Shown one piece after another: positions 17,382 to 26,304 of a DNA stretch of 64,000 nt. Within the stretch, counting starts at the first letter, position 1. Each line of letters opens with the position of its first letter. The translations under genes were made by a program, and so were the position numbers. Below the pieces are notes generated by a model. It was not told where the DNA came from, made no database searches, and saw nothing but the letters and a program-made list of their open reading frames with translations. Origin of the DNA: Hyphomicrobiales bacterium (GTDB lineage Bacteria > Pseudomonadota > Alphaproteobacteria > Rhizobiales > Rhizobiaceae); the NCBI GenBank assembly GCA_900471515.1, contig UCFC01000018.1:46902-110901 (forward strand), written 5' to 3'.

Positions 17382-18206
17382 TCAATGGGAAGAAAGCCCG
17401 AGAACGTCGAGCATGGAATAGAGCCCCGGTTTCTTGTCGCGCGCCCAGAGTGCCGCCTTGATGGCGCCGCGCGCGAAAATCGAACGGTCGGTTGCGCTGT
17501 GCGAGAGCGTCACGGTTTCGCCTTCGCCGGCAAAGAGCACGGAATGTTCGCCGATGACGGAGCCGCCGCGCAGCGTCGCAAAACCGATCGACCCCGCCTC
17601 GCGCGGTCCCGTATGGCCGTCGCGCACGCGCACCGATTTTGCGGAAAGATCGATGGCGCGGCCCTTCGCAGCGGCCTCGCCGAGCAGCAGCGCCGTGCCC
17701 GAGGGCGCATCGACCTTGCGCTTGTGATGCATTTCGAGGATTTCGATATCCCAGTCGGCCGGGTCGAGCGCCTGGGCTGCCTGCTGCACGAGAACGCTGA
17801 GCAGGTTGACGCCGAGGCTCATATTGCCCGATTTGACCACCCGCGCATGGCGCGCCGCCGCCGCGATCCTGGCGTCGTCTTCTGCCGAGCAGCCGGTCGT
17901 GCCGACCACATGGACGATGCGGGCCTGGGCGGCAAGGCCGGCAAACTCGACCGACCCGGCGGGCGAGGTGAAATCGAGCACGCCCTCGGCATGCAGGAAG
18001 GCCGCCAGCGGGTCGTCGCCGATGATGATGCCGTTGGCGCCAAGCCCGGAAATTTCGCCCGCATCCTTGCCGACGAAGGGCGAACCCGGCCGCTCGATCG
18101 CCGCATGCAGCGTTGCGCCCTCGATGGAATGAATGAGGCGGATGAGCGTCTGCCCCATGCGCCCCGCTGCCCCAACCACAACCAGTTTCATCGCAGCGTC
18201 GCTCAT
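17382..18206 (-). CDS. dapB: 4-hydroxy-tetrahydrodipicolinate reductase
   Basis: 274 residues. DapB performs the NAD(P)H-dependent second step of the diaminopimelate/lysine branch, supplying peptidoglycan and lysine. The Rossmann motif [10 protein letters not shown] is at residues ~9-18, VGTTGCS near 103, and the catalytic region [16 protein letters not shown] near 158. An ATG at 18191 (M6) is an alternative start nearer the typical N-terminus. It sits between an MsbA-like exporter and gpmA on the same strand. Confidence 0.95.
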   Translation of the reverse strand: MSDAAMKLVVVGAAGRMGQTLIRLIHSIEGATLHAAIERPGSPFVGKDAGEISGLGANGIIIGDDPLAAFLHAEGVLDFTSPAGSVEFAGLAAQARIVHVVGTTGCSAEDDARIAAAARHARVVKSGNMSLGVNLLSVLVQQAAQALDPADWDIEILEMHHKRKVDAPSGTALLLGEAAAKGRAIDLSAKSVRVRDGHTGPREAGSIGFATLRGGSVIGEHSVLFAGEGETVTLSHSATDRSIFARGAIKAALWARDKKPGLYSMLDVLGLSSH

Positions 18207-18224
18207 GTCAGTCCGTCATCCCGA

Positions 18225-20012
18225 TCAGTATGAATCAGAAGCCGAAGGCCTCTGCAGATTGTTGAGGCGAGCGTAAAGTCCGTCGCTGACCTTCGCAAGC
18301 GTCTCGTGATTGCCTTCTTCGACGACGCGGCCCTGCTGCATCACGATGATCTTGTCGGCGCGCACCACGGTCGAGAGACGATGGGCGATGACGACGACGG
18401 TGCGGCCGGTCATGGCCTCGTCGAGCGCCTTCTGCACGGCCGCTTCCGATTCCGTGTCGAGTGCGGAGGTCGCCTCGTCGAGAAGCAGGATCGGCGCGTT
18501 GCGCACCAGCGCGCGCGCAATCGAAAGCCGCTGCCGCTGGCCGCCGGAAAGCGTCACGCCGTTTTCGCCGACGGGCGTGTCGTAGCCCTGCGGCTGCGCC
18601 AGGATGAAGTCATGCGCATAGGCAAGCCGCGCCGCCTTCTCGATATCCTCGTCGCTCGCGTCCGGTCGGCCGTAGCGGATATTGTCGCGGATCGTGCCTT
18701 CGAAGAGATAGGGCTGCTGCGACACGTAGGCGAGCTGCCGGCGCAGCGACCGCTTGGTGATATGGGCGATATCCTGCCCGTCGATCAGGATCTCGCCTTC
18801 CTTCGGATCGTAGAAGCGCGGGATCAGGCTGATGACGGTGGATTTGCCCGCACCCGAAGGCCCGACGAGCGCGGTCGTCTTGCCGCCCTCGGCCGTCAGC
18901 GTCACGCCGTCGAGCACGCTTTCGTTGCCGTAGGCGAAGGAGACGTTGCGGAACTCGATCTTCGCTTCGGTGATGACAAGCGGTTTGGCGTCCGGCAGGT
19001 CGCGCTGGCGCGGTTCCATGTCGAGCAGCTCGTAGATCATCCGGGCGTTGACGACGGCGCGTTCCATCTGCACCTGCAGGCGGGCAAGGCGGCGGGCCGG
19101 ATCGTAGGCGAGCAGCAGCGCCGTGACGAAGGAGAAGAAGGCGCCCGGCGGCACGCCCTGATAGATCGAGCGATAGGCGGCATAGGCAAGCACGCTCGCC
19201 ACCGCAAAGCCGGCGAAGCTTTCCGTCAGCGGCGAGGTGCGCTCGGAAAGCCGCGCAATGCGGTTCGCCCGGCCTTCGGCGGCGGAAATCAGCTTGTTGA
19301 CCTTGGTTTCCAGCGCCTCTTCCATCGTGAAGGCCTTCACGATGGAAATGCCCTGGATCGTCTCCTGCATGGCGCCGAGAACGTGGCTGTTGAGGTCGAC
19401 GGCCTCGCGCGTGGCCGAACGCAGCCGCTTGGAAACGTAGCGCAGCGCATAAAGCAGCGGCGGAGCCAGGATGAAGACGGCAAGGCTCAGCAGCGGATCC
19501 TGCAGCACCATGACGCCGATCAGCGACACGAAGGTCAAGAGATCGCGCACCGTCGAGGTGATGGTGAGGTTCAGCACGTCGCGGATGCCGCTGACGTTCT
19601 GGCTGACCTGCGCGGCGATCTGGGCCGAGCGCGCCTCGTTGAAGAAGCCGACGGAGAGCGTCATCAGGTGCGAATAGAGCCGGCGCTGGTAGCGGGCGAC
19701 GATATCGTTGCCGATCCGCGACAGCGCCACACCCTGCCCGTAGCTCGCAAAGCCGCGCAGCATGAAGGCGATGAAGATCGAAAGACAGATGATCCAGACG
19801 ACGTCGGCGCGCCGGTTGGCGAAGGCCTCGTCGATGATCGCCCGCATGATCCAGGCCGTGAACGCCGTCGAAAGCGCCACGACGACGAGGCAGCTGATCG
19901 CGAAGACATAGCCCCAGAGATGGTCCCGGCCGTTTTCCGCGATGATGCGTTTCAGGATGCCGGTCACGGTATCGCTGTTGACGGGTGGCTTTCTGCTGTC
20001 GGCGGCTTCCAA
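18225..20012 (-). CDS. MsbA-like ABC exporter (fused permease-ATPase)
   Basis: 595 residues. Six transmembrane helices (residues ~35-320) are fused to one nucleotide-binding domain with Walker A GPSGAGKST (~388-396), signature [15 protein letters not shown] and Walker B ILLLDEATSALD. Such homodimeric exporters flip lipids, as MsbA does for lipid A, or export drugs and polysaccharides; the cargo is not evident. The start is a TTG at 20012 with AGGAAG about 9 bases upstream; a GTG 45 bases further in is an alternative. dapB starts 18 bases downstream. Confidence 0.88.
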   Translation of the reverse strand: MEAADSRKPPVNSDTVTGILKRIIAENGRDHLWGYVFAISCLVVVALSTAFTAWIMRAIIDEAFANRRADVVWIICLSIFIAFMLRGFASYGQGVALSRIGNDIVARYQRRLYSHLMTLSVGFFNEARSAQIAAQVSQNVSGIRDVLNLTITSTVRDLLTFVSLIGVMVLQDPLLSLAVFILAPPLLYALRYVSKRLRSATREAVDLNSHVLGAMQETIQGISIVKAFTMEEALETKVNKLISAAEGRANRIARLSERTSPLTESFAGFAVASVLAYAAYRSIYQGVPPGAFFSFVTALLLAYDPARRLARLQVQMERAVVNARMIYELLDMEPRQRDLPDAKPLVITEAKIEFRNVSFAYGNESVLDGVTLTAEGGKTTALVGPSGAGKSTVISLIPRFYDPKEGEILIDGQDIAHITKRSLRRQLAYVSQQPYLFEGTIRDNIRYGRPDASDEDIEKAARLAYAHDFILAQPQGYDTPVGENGVTLSGGQRQRLSIARALVRNAPILLLDEATSALDTESEAAVQKALDEAMTGRTVVVIAHRLSTVVRADKIIVMQQGRVVEEGNHETLAKVSDGLYARLNNLQRPSASDSY

Positions 20013-20108
20013 AAAAGTGGCTTCCTGTCAAAGGGCCGCATGCCGCAGGCGCGGCACGCATGTTCGCGGGGCTCTATAAAGAGTTGGAGCAGGTTTGGCT
20101 AGACGGGC

Positions 20109-21125
20109 TCAGGCCCGCCAGCGCCGCCCATCCGTCGAAAGGCCGAAGTTTGCGGGCATGCGCGCATAGGAGGAAAGACCGGCAAGCGCGGCCAGCGGGT
20201 GTGTGACCACATAGGTCGGGATCGTCCGCAAGAGAGCCGAATGCGGTGCCTTGTCTTCGAAGGCGGCCCGGAATTCCGGCTTTTTCAGTGCCGGAAGGAT
20301 TTTCTGGGAAATGCCGCCCGAGAGGTAGACGCCGCCGCGGGCCATGAACAGCAGCGCCATGTCGCCCGCCACGCGGCCGAGATAGGTGGCAAACAGCGAG
20401 ACGGTTTCGACCGCGATCTTGTCGCTGCCGACAAGGGCGTGCGAGGTGATGTCGGCCGGGTCGGCCATGACAGGCTGAACGCCGTCGGCCGCGCAGATGG
20501 CGCGGTAGAGGTTGACGATGCCGCGGCCGCAGAGGATCTGTTCGGCCGAAATCCGGCCCTCGATGGTCTCCACATGCGGGAAGATTTCGTAGTCGCGCTT
20601 GCTGCGCGGCCCGAGATCGACATGCCCGCCTTCGCCCGGAACCGGAATCCATGTCGACTGGGTATGGACGAGGCCGCCGACGCCGAGGCCCGTGCCGGGG
20701 CCGAGAACGACGCGCGAGGCCACCATGTCGCCCGAAACGCTGCCGATCCGCTCGCGATTGTCGTCGGAAAGGGCGGCGATCGCCAGCGCCTGCGCCTCGA
20801 AATCGTTGACGACGAGCACGTCGACGAGGCCAAGCCCCTCGATCATCTTCTTCGGCCGCACCACCCAGGGGCAATTGGTCAGCGGAATCTCGTCGGCCTT
20901 GATCGGGCCGGCGACGGCCAGGATCGCCGCGCGCGGCTGCACCGAGGTCTTGTCGAGCACGCCCTTCTGGATCGCCTCGTCGATCGTCTCGTAATCGGCC
21001 GTGCGCACGTTGGGAAACTGCTTCGGCTCCGCATAGGCATCCGTCAGGATGGAGAAGCGGGCATTCGTGCCACCGATGTCGCCGATCAGAATCGGAAAGG
21101 GCAAGGGAGTAGAGGATGCGGTCAT
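20109..21125 (-). CDS. glk: Glucokinase
   Basis: 338 residues. It phosphorylates glucose with ATP. The glucokinase N-terminal phosphate motif [14 protein letters not shown] (~12-25) is followed by NDFEAQAL (~105) with the catalytic Asp, [12 protein letters not shown] (~140) and [10 protein letters not shown] (~163), all typical of the bacterial Glk family and not of ROK kinases. It lies 27 bases downstream of mgsA on the same strand. Confidence 0.95.
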   Translation of the reverse strand: MTASSTPLPFPILIGDIGGTNARFSILTDAYAEPKQFPNVRTADYETIDEAIQKGVLDKTSVQPRAAILAVAGPIKADEIPLTNCPWVVRPKKMIEGLGLVDVLVVNDFEAQALAIAALSDDNRERIGSVSGDMVASRVVLGPGTGLGVGGLVHTQSTWIPVPGEGGHVDLGPRSKRDYEIFPHVETIEGRISAEQILCGRGIVNLYRAICAADGVQPVMADPADITSHALVGSDKIAVETVSLFATYLGRVAGDMALLFMARGGVYLSGGISQKILPALKKPEFRAAFEDKAPHSALLRTIPTYVVTHPLAALAGLSSYARMPANFGLSTDGRRWRA

Positions 21126-21152
21126 GGCCGGTTCCGTGCTAGGCCCGAGGGA

Positions 21153-21533
21153 TCAGGCGTTAAGGGTGGGGAGAAGCTTTTCGGCGGTCGACTCGTTCAG
21201 CGCCATCGGAATGTCGTAGACGATCGCAAGCCGCATCAGCGCCTTCACGTCCACATCATGCGGCATCGGCGTCAGCGGGTCCACGAAGAAGATGAGCGCG
21301 CCGACTTCGCCGGTGGAAATCAGGGCGCCGATCTGCTGGTCGCCGCCGAGCGGGCCGCTTTTCAGCCGCGTCACGTCCAGGTCGGGAGCGGCATCGAGCA
21401 CGCGCCCGCCGGTCGTGCCGGTGGCGACGATTTTCCACCTGGCGAGGAGGTTCGTGTTGCGGCGGGCAAATTCCGCCATGTCGTCCTTTTTCTGGTCATG
21501 CGCAATCAATGCTAGGCACTTGCCGCCGGCCAT
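21153..21533 (-). CDS. mgsA: Methylglyoxal synthase
   Basis: 126 residues. MgsA converts dihydroxyacetone phosphate to methylglyoxal, an overflow bypass of lower glycolysis. [14 protein letters not shown] near the N-terminus and [20 protein letters not shown] (with the catalytic Asp) and [15 protein letters not shown] are diagnostic. The ATG at 21533 is preferred over 21557 because a strong GGAGG lies 8 bases upstream and the N-terminus then matches the family. It is paired with glk. Confidence 0.94.
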   Translation of the reverse strand: MAGGKCLALIAHDQKKDDMAEFARRNTNLLARWKIVATGTTGGRVLDAAPDLDVTRLKSGPLGGDQQIGALISTGEVGALIFFVDPLTPMPHDVDVKALMRLAIVYDIPMALNESTAEKLLPTLNA

Positions 21534-21597
21534 GAACGGAACCTCCGCGCGCGTCATTCAATCGATTTGGCCGCTTCTACACCAGGCTTTTGCGATT

Positions 21598-21628
21598 TGA
21601 AAGACAGCCGCCCGCAGTGGCAGGCGGC
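21598..21628 (-). terminator. Intrinsic terminator after mepA
   Basis: On the minus strand GCCGCCTGC, a 4-base loop and GCGGGCGGC form a 9-bp stem (one G-T pair) followed by TGTCTTTC. It lies 10 bases past the mepA stop and probably separates mepA from mgsA. Confidence 0.7.
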
Positions 21629-21637
21629 CCGTTCGGC

Positions 21638-22729
21638 CTATTGCACGGCCGGCTTGTCGTTGGGCACAGGGCCGACGGAGGGCAGCGCGCCGCCGGTATC
21701 GGCAACGGGCGCGGCGGCCGGTGCGGCGGTCAGCGCGCTCGCAGCCGAGGTCCCGCCATAGGTCGCGGCCTCGGCGGAGGCGACGGACGGGGCATCGACA
21801 ACGGCCGAGCAGGCCTTCGGCAGGTCGGAGACCATGACTTCGCGCGGCGGCTTCGGCGGCGGTGCGCCGGGCTTGGGCGGTTTCGGCGCAGCCCAGGGCT
21901 CCTTGGTGAACCACCAGGCAAGCGATTTGTCGCAGCCGTCGCCGGCCGCCACCGGCGCCTGCGGCGTGCAGCCCTTGGCCCCCGGCGGGCACTTGAGGCG
22001 GATATGGAAATGCGAATCGTGCCCGTATTCCGGCCTGAGCTTGCCGAGATTGGTGCGGTCGCCCGTCCAGGTGTCGCACATCTTCTTCTTGATCGCCGGA
22101 TTGACGAAGATGCGCTCGACCTGCGGGTAGCTGGCCGCCAGCATCAGAAGCTGCGCCCGCTGCTGGCTCCAGACTTTGGGATCGACGGTCAGGAACTTGT
22201 CCTTCTGCAGCATGGTGGTGAAGGGCAGGCTCTCCCGCTCCTCGTAGCTCATACGATGCGAAGGCATGGGGGTCAGCCAGACATCGGCATCGAGGCCGAT
22301 CTGGTGGGAGGCATGGCCGTTGAACATCGGCCCGCCGCGTGGCTGGGCAATGTCGCCGACGAGGATGCCGGGCCAGCCGATCCTGTCATGCGCATCCTGC
22401 GAGAATTTTTCGAGCAGGGCGATCATCGCCGGGTTGCCCCAGCGCCGGTTGCGCGAAAGCCGCATCGCCTGCCAGGTCGGCCCGTCCGCCGGCAGCGCTT
22501 CGGCGCCGGTCATGCAGCCCTTGGCGTAGAAGCCGATCGGCTGCGCCGGCCCCTGCGTCGGCAGTTTCACGGCGCCGAAAATCGCCTTGGCGCTGCCGGG
22601 GCTCGGCGTCTTCTGTTGAGCGCCGACATCGCCGGCGACAAGGCTTGCGCCCATTGCGCCGGCGAGCGTCAGCTTGCCGAGAGTTTTGAAAGTCTGGGCC
22701 TTGAAAACCCGAACCAAGCCGAAAGCCAT
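21638..22729 (-). CDS. mepA: Penicillin-insensitive murein endopeptidase MepA
   Basis: 363 residues. MepA is a periplasmic LAS-type zinc peptidase that cuts D-Ala-mDAP cross-links in peptidoglycan. A signal-peptide-like N-terminus (helical stretch ending AGDVGAQ) precedes the domain. Metal-site motifs are HQIGLDADVW (~140) and DSHFHIR (~230). A Pro/Ala-rich tail of about 100 residues extends beyond the usual domain. The ATG at 22729 has AGGG about 6 bases upstream and is preferred over 22747. Confidence 0.9.
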   Translation of the reverse strand: MAFGLVRVFKAQTFKTLGKLTLAGAMGASLVAGDVGAQQKTPSPGSAKAIFGAVKLPTQGPAQPIGFYAKGCMTGAEALPADGPTWQAMRLSRNRRWGNPAMIALLEKFSQDAHDRIGWPGILVGDIAQPRGGPMFNGHASHQIGLDADVWLTPMPSHRMSYEERESLPFTTMLQKDKFLTVDPKVWSQQRAQLLMLAASYPQVERIFVNPAIKKKMCDTWTGDRTNLGKLRPEYGHDSHFHIRLKCPPGAKGCTPQAPVAAGDGCDKSLAWWFTKEPWAAPKPPKPGAPPPKPPREVMVSDLPKACSAVVDAPSVASAEAATYGGTSAASALTAAPAAAPVADTGGALPSVGPVPNDKPAVQ

Positions 22730-22862
22730 GCCGTTCCCTTGCCGCATCTGCCGAAGTGATTCCGATCGAATCTGAAGTGATCTGCGATCGAACCTATCGT
22801 GAAAAGCAATTTTGGTGAATCGATGTTTTGGCAGGCGCAGCGGGGACGCATCGCCGCAGCCG

Positions 22863-23432
22863 TCAGGCGTTGGCCAGAACCTCCGTCGTTTTGCGCAGGC
22901 GCGACAGGCGCGGCAGGATGCGCTCGCAGGCCAGCGCGTGCATGTCGGCGGTGAAGGTGCTCATCGCGTCCTCGACGGCGATAACGGCGTAATTATGCGC
23001 GAAGGCGTCGCGGATCGTCGCCTCGACGCCGAAATTCGTGGCAATGCCGGTCAGGATCACGGTCCTGATGCCGCGCCGGCGAAGCTGCAGGTCCAGTTCC
23101 GTGCCGTAGAAGGCGCTCCACTGGTGCTTGACGATATGGACGTCGACCGCAAGGGCTGCGATTTCGGCCGGTGCCGCCAGCGCTGCCGCCGGAAGGCCGC
23201 CTTCGGGGAAAACCGCAGGCTCGTCCACCGGCTGGTTGACAGCATCGGCATAGTCCGGGGAGAATCCGACGGTGACGAGGATCACCGTGCCGCCTTCGGA
23301 CTTCAGCTTCCGGGCAATGGCGGCGGTGTTCTCGACCACCTGCCGGGCGGGATGGGGCGCAACCTGCCGGCTGACGATGAAGTCCTGCAGGTCGATGGAA
23401 ATCAGTGCGGTGGTCTTGGGATCGTAGAGGGA
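22863..23432 (-). CDS. Isochorismatase-family cysteine hydrolase
   Basis: 189 residues from the ATG at 23432, which has GGAG 7 bases upstream; 23462 is an upstream alternative. The fold is recognised by LISIDLQDFIVSR near residue 14 (catalytic Asp), KHQWSAFYGTELDLQLRRRG, and VILTGIATNFGVEAT, where many relatives have Cys in the TNxCVE position. Here it reads TNFGVE, so the canonical nucleophilic cysteine is replaced by Gly; this is seen in the YcaC-like subgroup and means the reaction is uncertain. It is divergent from a TetR regulator that may control it. Confidence 0.85.
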   Translation of the reverse strand, partial: SLYDPKTTALISIDLQDFIVSRQVAPHPARQVVENTAAIARKLKSEGGTVILVTVGFSPDYADAVNQPVDEPAVFPEGGLPAAALAAPAEIAALAVDVHIVKHQWSAFYGTELDLQLRRRGIRTVILTGIATNFGVEATIRDAFAHNYAVIAVEDAMSTFTADMHALACERILPRLSRLRKTTEVLANA

Positions 23433-23461
23433 CATGGGAAATCTCCGGGGGAAGGAAATCA

Positions 23462-23500
23462 TGAGGGCATCCTCACAATGACAAATACGAGGACAGCCTC
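23462..23500. promoter_or_regulatory. Pair of GAGG-N4-CCTC palindromes between hydrolase and TetR genes
   Basis: TGAGG-GCAT-CCTCA (23462-23475) and GAGG-ACAG-CCTC (23489-23500) share half-sites and lie 26 bases centre to centre in a 45-base divergent promoter and the first codons of the TetR gene. Paired palindromes of this size are typical TetR-family operators, suggesting autoregulation and control of the hydrolase gene. Confidence 0.6.
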
Positions 23501-24107
23501 ACAAAAATCAAGTCCCGAGCCGCAGACCCGCGTGCCGAAACGCCAGCGCGGCCATGAGCGCGTCGCCGTTCTCATCGATGCCGCAGCCAGGGTCTTTCTC
23601 GAAAAGGGCTATGATGCCGCCACCATGACGGAGATTGCCGCGGCCGCGAATTCCTCGATCGGCTCCCTCTACCAGTTCTTCCCGACCAAGCCGCTTCTGG
23701 CCGAGGCGCTGCATGTCGACCGCCTGCAGCATCTGAACCGCGGGCTTGCCGAGCTTGCGGAAAAGACGAGAGGCAGGAGTGCTGCCGAGATCGGCGACGC
23801 GATCTTCACCCGGCTCGGCCGTTTCATCGAGGATCACCCGGAATTTCCCGTCCTTGCCGCCCGCCGCGACGTGCCCAAGGAGCGCAAGGCGAAATCGCGG
23901 GCGGAGCTTCGTGCCAGCATCACTGCGCTGTTGCGGAACGCCGAACCGTCGGTGGAACGCGATGTCGACCTTCTGGCCGCGCTCGTCCTGGAATTGCTGC
24001 GCATCGTCGTCGCCGCCGCCTCCGACCCCGACGGCTCGGGCGATCCGCGCCTCGTCGGAGAGTTGCGCCGCATGCTGCGCAAGCGCCTCGAAGAAGTGAT
24101 GCCCTGA
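23478..24107 (+). CDS. TetR/AcrR-family transcriptional regulator
   Basis: 209 residues. The N-terminal helix-turn-helix (residues ~24-70) includes VLIDAAARVFLEKGYDAATMTEIAAAANSS in the classic TetR pattern, ending GSLYQFFPTK. The C-terminal ligand domain is variable and gives no inducer clue. It is divergent from the isochorismatase-like gene. The ATG at 23478 places the second candidate operator inside the first codons; since no strong ribosome site is seen there, a downstream start before the HTH is possible. Confidence 0.85.
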   Translation: MTNTRTASQKSSPEPQTRVPKRQRGHERVAVLIDAAARVFLEKGYDAATMTEIAAAANSSIGSLYQFFPTKPLLAEALHVDRLQHLNRGLAELAEKTRGRSAAEIGDAIFTRLGRFIEDHPEFPVLAARRDVPKERKAKSRAELRASITALLRNAEPSVERDVDLLAALVLELLRIVVAAASDPDGSGDPRLVGELRRMLRKRLEEVMP

Positions 24108-24144
24108 CTGAAGCCGGCAAGGTCAAAATTTCGCGAGCGGCATG

Positions 24145-24169
24145 AAACGGGAACTCTTTCCTGTTTTTT
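24145..24169 (+). terminator. Intrinsic terminator after the TetR gene
   Basis: AAACGGGAA, a 4-base loop (CTCT) and TTCCTGTTT form a 9-bp stem (one G-T pair) running into a T-run, 37 bases past the TetR stop. It isolates the regulator from yejA. Confidence 0.7.
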
Positions 24170-24227
24170 GCCGGTATTTCCCGTATTCTCCATAAGCGCA
24201 AAAAACGAACAATAAGGGGTTTGGTGA

Positions 24228-26063
24228 ATGGCATTCTGGGCGCCGAAATTTCTTCTGCCTGCGGCAACGTCCCTGTTTCTCGCCTTCGGGGCCTTCGCAC
24301 AGGACGCGGACGGATGGCGGGTCGGAATTTCGACGGTCGGCGAACTCAAGCACCCCGCAGGCTTCGACCATTTCGGCTATGTCAACCCGCAGGCGTCCAA
24401 GGGCGGCACCCTGCGCCTGTCCGACGAAGGCAGTTTCGATACGCTGAACCCGCTGCTCGCCCGTGGCGAGGCCGGCGCCGGCCTCGGCCTCGTCTTCGAT
24501 ACGCTGCTGACGCCGGCGCTCGATGAGCTGTCCTCCTCCTACGGCCTCCTTGCCGAGGGCGTAAAATATCCCGACGACATCACCTCGGCGACCTTCCGAC
24601 TGCGGGCGGAAGCCAGATGGGCCGACGGCCAGCCGGTGACGCCGGATGATGTGGTCTTCAGCTTCGAGCAGGCCAAGAAGAACGATCCGCAGATGGAATT
24701 CTACTATCGCCACGTCAAATCGGTCGAAAAATCGGGCGATCGCGACGTCACCTTCACCTTCGACGAGCCCAACAACCGCGAGCTGCCGCAGATCGTCGGC
24801 CAGCTGGTGATCGTGCCCAAGCACTGGTGGCAGGCGAACGGCGCAGACGGCAAGCCGCGCGACATTTCCCGCACCTCGCTCGAAATCCCCATGGGCTCCG
24901 GCCCCTACAGGATGGTGTCGGTGACGCCGGGCGCGAAGATCCGCTACGAGCTGCGCGACGACTATTGGGGCAAGGATCTCAACGTCAATGTCGGCCAGAA
25001 CAATTTCGGCGCGATCGAATATACCTATTATGCCGACCGCGACGTGATGTTCGAGGCCTTCCGCTCCAACAATACCGATTACTGGTGGGAAAATGCCGCC
25101 AAGCGCTGGGCGACGGCCTATGATTTCCCCGCCGTCAAGGACGGGCGCGTCAAGCGCGAGGAGACCGAAAGCGAAATGCGCAAGGTTGGCGTCATGGTCG
25201 GCTTCATCTTCAACCTGCGCCGCGACAAGTTCGCCGACGAGAAGCTGCGCGAGGCGCTGAACTACGCCTTCGATTTCGAGGAGCTGCGCCGCACCATCTT
25301 CTACGGCTCCTACGAGCGCATCGACAGTTTCTTCTTCCGCACCGAGCTTGCCTCCTCCGGCCTGCCGCAGGGCCGGGAACTCGAAATCCTGAACGAAGTC
25401 AAGGATCTGGTGCCGCCGGAAGTTTTCACCAAACCCTATGCCAACCCGGTCGGCGGCGATCCGGCCAAGCTGCGCGACAATCTTCGCACCGCAATCGGCA
25501 TGCTGAAGGAAGCGGGTTACGAGCTGAAGGGCAACCGCATGGTCAATGTGAAGACCGGCCAGCCGCTCTCCTTCGAAATCCTGCTCAACGGGCCGACCAT
25601 CGAGCCCGTCGCGCTCGCCTTCTCGCAGAACCTGCGAAAGATCGGCATCGATGCCGCGGTGCGCAGCATCGAGCCCTCGCAATTTACCAACCGCTGGCGC
25701 TCGCGTGATTTCGACGTCATCTACAATGGCTGGGGCGAATCCATCAATCCCGGCAACGAGCAGGCCGAATATTGGGGTTCGGACGCCGCCAGGCGCGAAG
25801 GCTCGCAGAATTACAGCGGCATCAGCGATCCCGGCATCGACGCGCTCATCAAGAAGGTGATCTTCGCCAAGGACCGCGACGAGTTGGTGGCGGCGACGAA
25901 GGCGCTCGACCGCGTCCTGCTTGCCAAGCACATCGTCGTGCCGAGCTACACATCGCGCACCTCGCGCCTCGCCTACTGGAACAGCATCGCCCATCCGCCC
26001 GAACTGCCCGAATACGGGCTCGGCATGCCGGGTGTCTGGTGGTCCACCAATGCAGGCAAATAA
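24228..26063 (+). CDS. yejA: Peptide ABC transporter binding protein YejA
   Basis: 611 residues. A signal peptide (hydrophobic core LLPAATSLFLAFGAFA, cleaved near residue 24) precedes an SBP family 5 fold: GTLRLSDEGSFDTLNP near 57, ARWADGQPVTPDDVVFSFE near 126, and INPGNEQAEYWGS late. YejABEF imports peptides such as microcin C, and in Sinorhizobium meliloti it contributes to resistance to plant NCR peptides. AAGGGG lies 8 bases before the ATG. A 241-base gap with a strong hairpin separates it from yejB. Confidence 0.92.
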   Translation: MAFWAPKFLLPAATSLFLAFGAFAQDADGWRVGISTVGELKHPAGFDHFGYVNPQASKGGTLRLSDEGSFDTLNPLLARGEAGAGLGLVFDTLLTPALDELSSSYGLLAEGVKYPDDITSATFRLRAEARWADGQPVTPDDVVFSFEQAKKNDPQMEFYYRHVKSVEKSGDRDVTFTFDEPNNRELPQIVGQLVIVPKHWWQANGADGKPRDISRTSLEIPMGSGPYRMVSVTPGAKIRYELRDDYWGKDLNVNVGQNNFGAIEYTYYADRDVMFEAFRSNNTDYWWENAAKRWATAYDFPAVKDGRVKREETESEMRKVGVMVGFIFNLRRDKFADEKLREALNYAFDFEELRRTIFYGSYERIDSFFFRTELASSGLPQGRELEILNEVKDLVPPEVFTKPYANPVGGDPAKLRDNLRTAIGMLKEAGYELKGNRMVNVKTGQPLSFEILLNGPTIEPVALAFSQNLRKIGIDAAVRSIEPSQFTNRWRSRDFDVIYNGWGESINPGNEQAEYWGSDAARREGSQNYSGISDPGIDALIKKVIFAKDRDELVAATKALDRVLLAKHIVVPSYTSRTSRLAYWNSIAHPPELPEYGLGMPGVWWSTNAGK

Positions 26064-26084
26064 GGAAATCCTTGCCATCGCGGG

Positions 26085-26218
26085 CCGAGGGCGTCCAAAT
26101 TAAGCGCGAATCGGGCGGTAAAGCGATTCCGGCAGAAGCGTGAAGCGGTTTGCGCCCGCAATTGCATGAAAACAAGGAGATGGAGCATTTCCGCGGTTCG
26201 AGGAAAACGGAAATGCTC
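26085..26218 (+). repeat. Repeat remnant and 11-bp hairpin between yejA and yejB
   Basis: The segment at ~26119-26180 has AAGCGTGAAGCGGTTT and GCATGAAAACAAGGAG, resembling the repeats at 1-63 and 60936-61000. It is followed by GAGCATTTCCG-N14-CGGAAATGCTC (26183-26218), a perfect 11-bp stem. There is no T-run, so it more likely stabilises or processes mRNA than terminates it. No ORF with a ribosome site is seen in the 241-base gap. Confidence 0.6.
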
Positions 26219-26304
26219 TGCAAGGGCGAACAAAAGGAAAGTTGGGAATTGGCGAAATCTGAACGTCGCAGCATGGCGGCTGTCCACCGGATCGGCATGT
26301 ACTG

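Noticed and set aside
24123..26078. Long minus-strand open frame opposite yejA
   Set aside because: The plus-strand YejA has a signal peptide, family motifs and a ribosome site, and the antisense frame has none.
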